NCBI GenBank assembly: GCA_014728975.1
Contig: WJKQ01000100.1
Coordinates: 1-10,213, forward strand
DNA: 10,213 nt
DNA from: Candidatus Peregrinibacteria bacterium
Lineage (GTDB): Bacteria > Patescibacteriota > Gracilibacteria > UBA1369 > LOWO2-01-FULL-3
Direction: 5' to 3'
Shown here: positions 6,268 to 10,213 of the stretch, in pieces
How the letters are laid out: every line of letters starts with the position of its first letter
How positions within the stretch are numbered: the stretch's first letter is position 1
Notes under the pieces: generated by a model
Told to the model about the DNA's origin: nothing
The model's input: only the letters and a program-made list of their open reading frames with translations
Database searches by the model: none
Translations under genes and position numbers: made by a program

Positions 6268-7938
6268 GTGGAAAATATTGTTGAAAAAAGAACTTGTAGA
6301 AAATGTAATAAAGAATTTCCTATATATGAAGAAGATCAGGAATTTTATGAATCATTAAAGATACCCGGCCCCACCCACTGTTCCAGATGTCGGCAGAAAA
6401 GGCGCCTTCTTTGGAGGAATGAAAGAAATCTTTATAAACGAAAATGTGGCGGCACCGGAAAAAATATCCTTTCCGTATATTCGTCAGAAAAAAAATTTCC
6501 CGTATATGATACGGAATATTGGTACTCCGATAAGTGGGACGCGCTCGAATACGGTCAGGATTTTGATTTTAACAAGCCTTTTTTTGAACAATTTCAGGAA
6601 CTTATGAATAAAGTTCCACAGCTTGCGCGTTCTGTTGTAAACAACCAAAACTGTGATTTTGTTAATCAATGCGGCTGGTCAAAAAACTGCTATTTAATAT
6701 TTGAAGCCGATTTCAATGAAAATTGCATGTATAGCAATAATATTTATGATTCAAAGTATTCGATTGACATGTACCTTTCCTTCAAGTGTGAACTTTGTTA
6801 TGAATGTATAAACTGTAAAAACTGCTACAATCTAATATTTTCACAAAACTGCGACAACTGTTCAGATTCATGGTTTCTAAAAAACTGTATCGGATGCGGA
6901 AATTGTTACGGATGCGTTAATTTGCGAAATAAACAGTACTATTACCTGAACGAAAAATATTCAAAAGAAGAATATAAAAATAAAATAAAAAATCTCAATA
7001 TTCAAACCTACAAAGAACTCAAAACAGCCAGACAAAACTTTCAAAAATATACAAAAAATTTTCCACAAAAGTATTACAACGGAACACATAACGAAAATTC
7101 GACAGGAGATTATATTTCAAACACTCAAAGATGCAAAAATTGTTTCGAGGTGGATCACGCACAGGACTGCAAATATGTATTTAATTCCCGTCATATAAAA
7201 AAAACATACGACATGACAGTGTTCGGCTCCCATAATGGAGCTGAATACTGCTGTGAGAATCATGAAATAGGCGACGGGGTAAGAAATATATTATTTTCAG
7301 ACCAGGTCTGGATTGGATGCTATGATATATACTATTCAAAACTCTGCGTGCAAAACTGTCATAATTTATTTGGCTGTATCGGGTTGAAACACCAAAACCA
7401 CTGTATTTTTAACAAGAAATATGAGAAAGAGGAATATGAAAAGCTTAAAAATAGAATTATTGAACATATGAAAAAGACCGGAGAATGGGGAGAATTTTTC
7501 CCAAAAGAAATAGTACCTTTTGCGTATAATGAAACCACTGCCCAGGATTATTATCCGCTCACGAAAGAAAAAGCGCTTGAACAAGGCTATAAATGGAAAG
7601 ACCCTGATCCAAAGGAATACCTTCCGCAAAAATATGAAATACCGGAATTGATTGAAGACGTACCGGATACAATCCTAAATGAAATCCTTGCCTGCGAAGA
7701 ATGTCGTAAAAATTATAAACTACAGCAGGAGGAATTAAAATTTTACAGAAGAATAAAACTGCCGGTCCCAAAAAAATGTTTTAAATGCCGTCATAAATAC
7801 AGGTTTTCACTAAAAAATCCGAGAATTCTCTACGACCGTAATTGTCAGAAATGCGGGGAAAATATAAAAACTACATATTCACCGAATATGCCTGAACTGG
7901 TTTACTGCGAAAAATGTTATTTAGAATCTATAAAATAA
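6268..7938 (+). CDS. Cysteine-rich protein with terminal zinc ribbons and an Asn-Cys repeat core (556 aa)
   Basis: The protein has 38 Cys. Residues 10-45 form a zinc ribbon (C10/C13 and C38/C41, with the spacer motif EFYESLKIPGP) like the 'probable zinc-ribbon' (zf-trcl) family. The C-terminus repeats it (C476/C479, C504/C507, with LKFYRRIKLPVP) and adds a second four-Cys ribbon (C526/C529, C547/C550). The N-terminal equivalent of that second ribbon keeps only C60. Residues 128-217 contain 12-residue Asn-Cys repeats. A second, looser Cys-rich half runs from 289 to 379. Each half ends in a similar segment (NEKYSKEEY, NKKYEKEEY) and then helix. No signal peptide or membrane helix is seen, so it is probably cytoplasmic. 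The GTG start is the only plausible one: a stop lies four codons upstream and the first zinc pair starts at residue 10. I recall relatives in CPR genomes, but no function is known to me; RNA, DNA or metal binding are guesses. Confidence 0.88.
   Translation: MENIVEKRTCRKCNKEFPIYEEDQEFYESLKIPGPTHCSRCRQKRRLLWRNERNLYKRKCGGTGKNILSVYSSEKKFPVYDTEYWYSDKWDALEYGQDFDFNKPFFEQFQELMNKVPQLARSVVNNQNCDFVNQCGWSKNCYLIFEADFNENCMYSNNIYDSKYSIDMYLSFKCELCYECINCKNCYNLIFSQNCDNCSDSWFLKNCIGCGNCYGCVNLRNKQYYYLNEKYSKEEYKNKIKNLNIQTYKELKTARQNFQKYTKNFPQKYYNGTHNENSTGDYISNTQRCKNCFEVDHAQDCKYVFNSRHIKKTYDMTVFGSHNGAEYCCENHEIGDGVRNILFSDQVWIGCYDIYYSKLCVQNCHNLFGCIGLKHQNHCIFNKKYEKEEYEKLKNRIIEHMKKTGEWGEFFPKEIVPFAYNETTAQDYYPLTKEKALEQGYKWKDPDPKEYLPQKYEIPELIEDVPDTILNEILACEECRKNYKLQQEELKFYRRIKLPVPKKCFKCRHKYRFSLKNPRILYDRNCQKCGENIKTTYSPNMPELVYCEKCYLESIK
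6649..6918 (+). repeat. Coding 12-residue Asn-Cys repeat array
   Basis: Residues 128-217. NC begins units at 128, 140 and 152, then after a six-residue shift at 182, 194 and 206: NCKNCYNLIFSQ, NCDNCSDSWFLK, NCIGCGNCYGCV. All 15 Cys from 129 to 216 fall in one 3-residue register. The regular spacing suggests a short-coil solenoid or a metal or disulfide ladder (inference). Confidence 0.7.
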
Positions 7939-7942
7939 ATAA

Positions 7943-8605
7943 TTACTTTGACCTTGCAATAGAAAGATATTCCCCTTCAATCGGATAATATTTATTTATG
8001 GTATAAGGTCTGCCCCCAACCAGAATTTCAATATCCGAAGGTTTTTCAATATCCATTCTGATTCTCTGCCCCGTCTGAAGATTTGGACTCAAACTCACTT
8101 TTAAAGCTAATTTATTTCTACTGTCATTATCAATTTTAAAGTTTATATTATCAAAAATCAGATAACCATCTTTATGCCTAGCTTCCGAGATAGGCTTATT
8201 TCCTTTTACGAGAGCGGCTTTTAAAATATTTTCACTATCAACTCCGACAACTTTGAGAGTTAATTTTCTTAAAACCATAGATTCATTTTTTGTTTTAAAA
8301 ACAAAATCCATTACATAAATACCTTTACTTCCCGGCTCCGCGAATGATTTCTCGGGATCATTCATAATGCTGAAATTAATCAAATTTGGATTATCGTTTT
8401 CAGCAATAAAAATTTTACTGCTCCCTCCGGCAAATATGTTGGCGGAATAACCTGAAGGACTTGCGTCACTGATATACTCCTGTTCATCAAAATGAAAAGC
8501 ACTCACAATAAAATATTTGACTTCTTCATTAAAAGTTAGAGAAGCAGTGGCCATCAGGACCATAATAAAATAAAAATAAACCTTAATTACTTTTGCTATA
8601 TTCAT
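7943..8605 (-). CDS. Small exported beta-rich protein, second gene of operon (220 aa)
   Basis: A hydrophobic N-terminal helix (residues about 9-24) ends in ATA before S22, a good signal peptidase I site, after a basic start (K5, K8). The rest has no Cys and alternates beta strands with polar turns: YVMDFVFKTKNESMVLRKL (97-115), a strand pair at 143-158, then LALKVSLSPNLQTGQRIRMD (166-185). This resembles a beta-sandwich common in CPR surface proteins, where a 'minimal amount of shift' style module ends with a residue pattern of G-x-x-I-R-x-x-I; no named family is claimed. The ATG at 8605 lies 23 nt inside the end of the upstream gene in another frame, so translation is likely coupled. It is probably a partner of that SLH protein. 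It ends 4 nt from the convergent Cys-rich gene. Function is unknown. Confidence 0.78.
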   Translation of the reverse strand: MNIAKVIKVYFYFIMVLMATASLTFNEEVKYFIVSAFHFDEQEYISDASPSGYSANIFAGGSSKIFIAENDNPNLINFSIMNDPEKSFAEPGSKGIYVMDFVFKTKNESMVLRKLTLKVVGVDSENILKAALVKGNKPISEARHKDGYLIFDNINFKIDNDSRNKLALKVSLSPNLQTGQRIRMDIEKPSDIEILVGGRPYTINKYYPIEGEYLSIARSK

Positions 8606-9863
8606 TAATCAAATATTTTAAATAATCTTTTGTTGCTGGTTTATCCGGAAATAAAACACCGTCAAACGCATAACCTTTATTGCTTGCGTATAAGGCTTCA
8701 GCATAAGGATATATGGGTGCGTCTTCTGAAACGTCATCAAAATGCGGAGAATCTTTCTTAATCGTTAATTCCACATCAAAATAATCCAGAACAATCCTCA
8801 AAACTTCGCCTCTGGAAATTTTTTCCTCCGGATTATATTCATATTGCCGGGTATCCAGTAATCCCAGATTATAAAGAGTCTGGACATGAGGTCCGTACCA
8901 TTCATTTATATTGACGTCTTTGAAAAAATTCGGCCCCTCGTCAAAAAGATCAATATCACAGTAATCAATAAAAAGCTTTGCAAATTGTGCGTGATTTATT
9001 TCTTCGCTTGAAACAAAATGCAGAATATTACTGACCGCGTAATTACCGCTATCGGGATTTTTTGCTTTTATATAAACAAAATCAGTATCGCTGTCCACAT
9101 AATGAGCCCGGAATTCAGAAACAGATTTGGAGGAAAATCCTGTTTTAATATTCCTCAAGGAATTTTTAATTCGGTAATAACCGACGGGTCCACTGTCACT
9201 CAGAAATTCATCATAACGTATATCGGCCTTGTCATATTCGACATCTTCTCCGGTCATTATTTTAAATTCATGCTTGCGGATTGAAAAAGGAGTCGAATTA
9301 AAATCAAAAACATATGTTCCGTCTTCCAAAATTTCATCAACCGATAAAGATTTTATTTTTGGAGAATTTTCAAAAAATTCTACAGTATATTGATTATTCC
9401 CTGTATATTTATCTACTTCATCTGCAAGCTCCAGCTCGAGATTAACGGTTCCACCGTTATATCGACCATCAAATAATATTTCATAGTTTCGAATGGTATA
9501 ACTTTTGCCTTCATCCAGGGAAAAACCATCAATCGTATTTTTAATTATTGAACTTTTTTGATTTTCATCTCCATAAAGAATAACTCTCGCGTCTTTCAAA
9601 TCACCTCCATAATTATGAACGACAATAGTTGAATTGTATTTATAAAAATTAAAATCACTTTTAGGTTCGCTTTTTTTTCTTAAAATTACTTTTTCAATTG
9701 CCAGGTCGGGCGGCTCCGGCGTATATTTTTCAGCAACATTTTTTAGAATTGAAAGAATGGAAGTTTCCAAAACCTTGTAATTTTCCTTAACATAAAGAAA
9801 ATGACCGGATAAAAGTAAAATAAATGGTAGAATATATAAAAATATTTTCTTACTTTTTTTCAT
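8583..9863 (-). CDS. Membrane-anchored protein with CARDB-like and C-terminal SLH domains (426 aa)
   Basis: The chosen start is the ATG at 9863, giving MKKSKKIFLYILPF: a basic end and a hydrophobic helix (residues 7-24) without a clear cleavage site, so probably a membrane anchor. Residues about 52-165 look like a CARDB-type cell-adhesion beta-sandwich (PDLAIEKV, VVHNYGGDL, FSLDEGKSYTI, TGNNQYTVEF). Residues 166-285 are a second beta-rich domain that I do not recognise. Residues 287-304 are the second half of an SLH motif, and two fuller SLH motifs follow (312-361, FFKDV ... ISRGEVLRI; 373-422, HFDDV ... PATKDYLKYL). The protein could link the membrane to the wall polymer. The frame is open upstream to a TTG at 9920, but that codon lies in the promoter -35 box. 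It heads a two-gene operon, overlapping the next gene by 23 nt. Confidence 0.85.
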   Translation of the reverse strand: MKKSKKIFLYILPFILLLSGHFLYVKENYKVLETSILSILKNVAEKYTPEPPDLAIEKVILRKKSEPKSDFNFYKYNSTIVVHNYGGDLKDARVILYGDENQKSSIIKNTIDGFSLDEGKSYTIRNYEILFDGRYNGGTVNLELELADEVDKYTGNNQYTVEFFENSPKIKSLSVDEILEDGTYVFDFNSTPFSIRKHEFKIMTGEDVEYDKADIRYDEFLSDSGPVGYYRIKNSLRNIKTGFSSKSVSEFRAHYVDSDTDFVYIKAKNPDSGNYAVSNILHFVSSEEINHAQFAKLFIDYCDIDLFDEGPNFFKDVNINEWYGPHVQTLYNLGLLDTRQYEYNPEEKISRGEVLRIVLDYFDVELTIKKDSPHFDDVSEDAPIYPYAEALYASNKGYAFDGVLFPDKPATKDYLKYLINEYSKSN

Positions 9864-9891
9864 TTTTGTTTTTATTTTTCGAAATCTTTCA

Positions 9892-9920
9892 ATTTTAGCA
9901 TAAATAAGCGCCAAAATCAA
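9892..9920 (-). promoter_or_regulatory. Promoter of the SLH/CARDB operon
   Basis: On the minus strand: TTGATT (9915-9920), a spacer of exactly 17 nt ending in TGC, and TAAAAT (9892-9897), an extended -10. The predicted start is near 9885, leaving an A-rich leader of about 22 nt before the ATG at 9863. This rules out the upstream TTG as start codon. Confidence 0.7.
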
Positions 9921-9962
9921 CTCTTTCTATTTGAAAAATTTAGGGAAATAACAAAATTGCTT

Positions 9963-9968
9963 TATAAT
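9963..9968 (+). promoter_or_regulatory. Candidate -10 box for murA
   Basis: A perfect TATAAT, 26 nt before the murA ATG; transcription would start near 9975 with a leader of about 20 nt. No good -35 lies 16-18 nt upstream, so this is less certain than the two extended -10 promoters elsewhere in the window. Confidence 0.45.
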
Positions 9969-9994
9969 AGCAATCACCTGAAAATAATAATCAA

Positions 9995-10213
9995 ATGGCA
10001 AAATTATTGGTAAAAGGAGGCACTAAACTGAAAGGTGAAATTAAAGTAAGCGGATCAAAAAACGCCGCGCTTCCAATTATATGTGCGTCACTTTTGACAA
10101 AAGAAAAAACGATCCTTGAAAATATTCCGGATATTGCAGATGTTCATTCCATGGTCAAAATCGCCGAGTCATTGGGAGCAAAAGTTACTTACAAAGATCA
10201 CACAATTGAAATA
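9995..10213 (+). CDS. murA: UDP-N-acetylglucosamine 1-carboxyvinyltransferase, N-terminal part (3' truncated)
   Basis: The first 73 residues are visible; the gene runs off the window. MurA transfers enolpyruvate from phosphoenolpyruvate to UDP-GlcNAc, the first committed step of peptidoglycan synthesis, in the cytoplasm. The start MAKLLVKGGTKLKGEIKVSG and then SKNAALPI match MurA closely, with K22 and N23 at the positions of the known substrate-binding pair in E. coli MurA. ENIPDIADVHSMVKIAESLGA also fits the family (NVPxxxDV ... LGA). The catalytic Cys (115 in E. coli) lies beyond the window and cannot be checked. The paralogue AroA (EPSP synthase) is unlikely given the SKNAALPI motif. The gene is divergent from the SLH operon. 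The ATG is preceded by an A-rich stretch without a Shine-Dalgarno. Confidence 0.95.
   Translation, partial: MAKLLVKGGTKLKGEIKVSGSKNAALPIICASLLTKEKTILENIPDIADVHSMVKIAESLGAKVTYKDHTIEI

Noticed and set aside
1..10213. Alternative genetic code with TGA as glycine, known in some CPR groups
   Set aside because: No recognised gene needs TGA read-through; all long frames and domains are complete under the standard bacterial code.

Overview
The window is an AT-rich bacterial segment dominated by cell-envelope proteins. The organism is most likely a member of the Candidate Phyla Radiation (Patescibacteria), of a lineage that carries S-layer homology (SLH) domains. The reasons are the modular fibre-like secreted proteins, the SLH proteins, a Cys-rich zinc-ribbon protein of a type I associate with CPR genomes, very tight gene packing, and starts without Shine-Dalgarno sequences. 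This placement is inference; no rRNA or phylogenetic marker is complete. The ordinary genetic code fits: long frames contain no in-frame TGA, and all seven visible stops are TAA.

Left part, plus strand (1-5064): three secreted or surface proteins in a row. The first is cut by the window edge. It joins a membrane-anchored Ig-like segment, in frame, to a second signal-peptide-like helix and a fibre-like ectodomain. The second (639 aa) is a long, acidic, almost lysine-free fibre. The third (474 aa) begins with the same post-signal motif as the second but ends in a different head. The first two share a C-terminal domain of about 155 residues. All three share a stalk module of about 45-50 residues. 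A strong hairpin lies between genes two and three.

Middle (5066-7938): a minus-strand protein with a signal peptide, three SLH domains and a helical tail, ending 1 nt from the third fibre gene. It is divergent from a plus-strand 556-aa protein with 38 cysteines, zinc ribbons at both ends, and a central stretch of 12-residue Asn-Cys repeats. The promoter of that gene sits so close to its GTG that the mRNA should be leaderless.

Right part (7943-10213): a minus-strand two-gene operon. A membrane-anchored CARDB-like/SLH protein comes first, then an overlapping small exported beta-rich protein. They are transcribed from a clear extended -10 promoter, which also shows that the first start is the ATG at 9863 rather than further upstream. 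At the right edge the first 73 codons of murA (peptidoglycan precursor synthesis) begin in the opposite direction.

Taken together this looks like a cell-surface locus: fibre or adhesin-like proteins, wall-binding SLH proteins that could tether envelope layers, and a peptidoglycan gene. No phage capsid, tail, integrase, transposase, CRISPR array, tRNA or rRNA was recognised.
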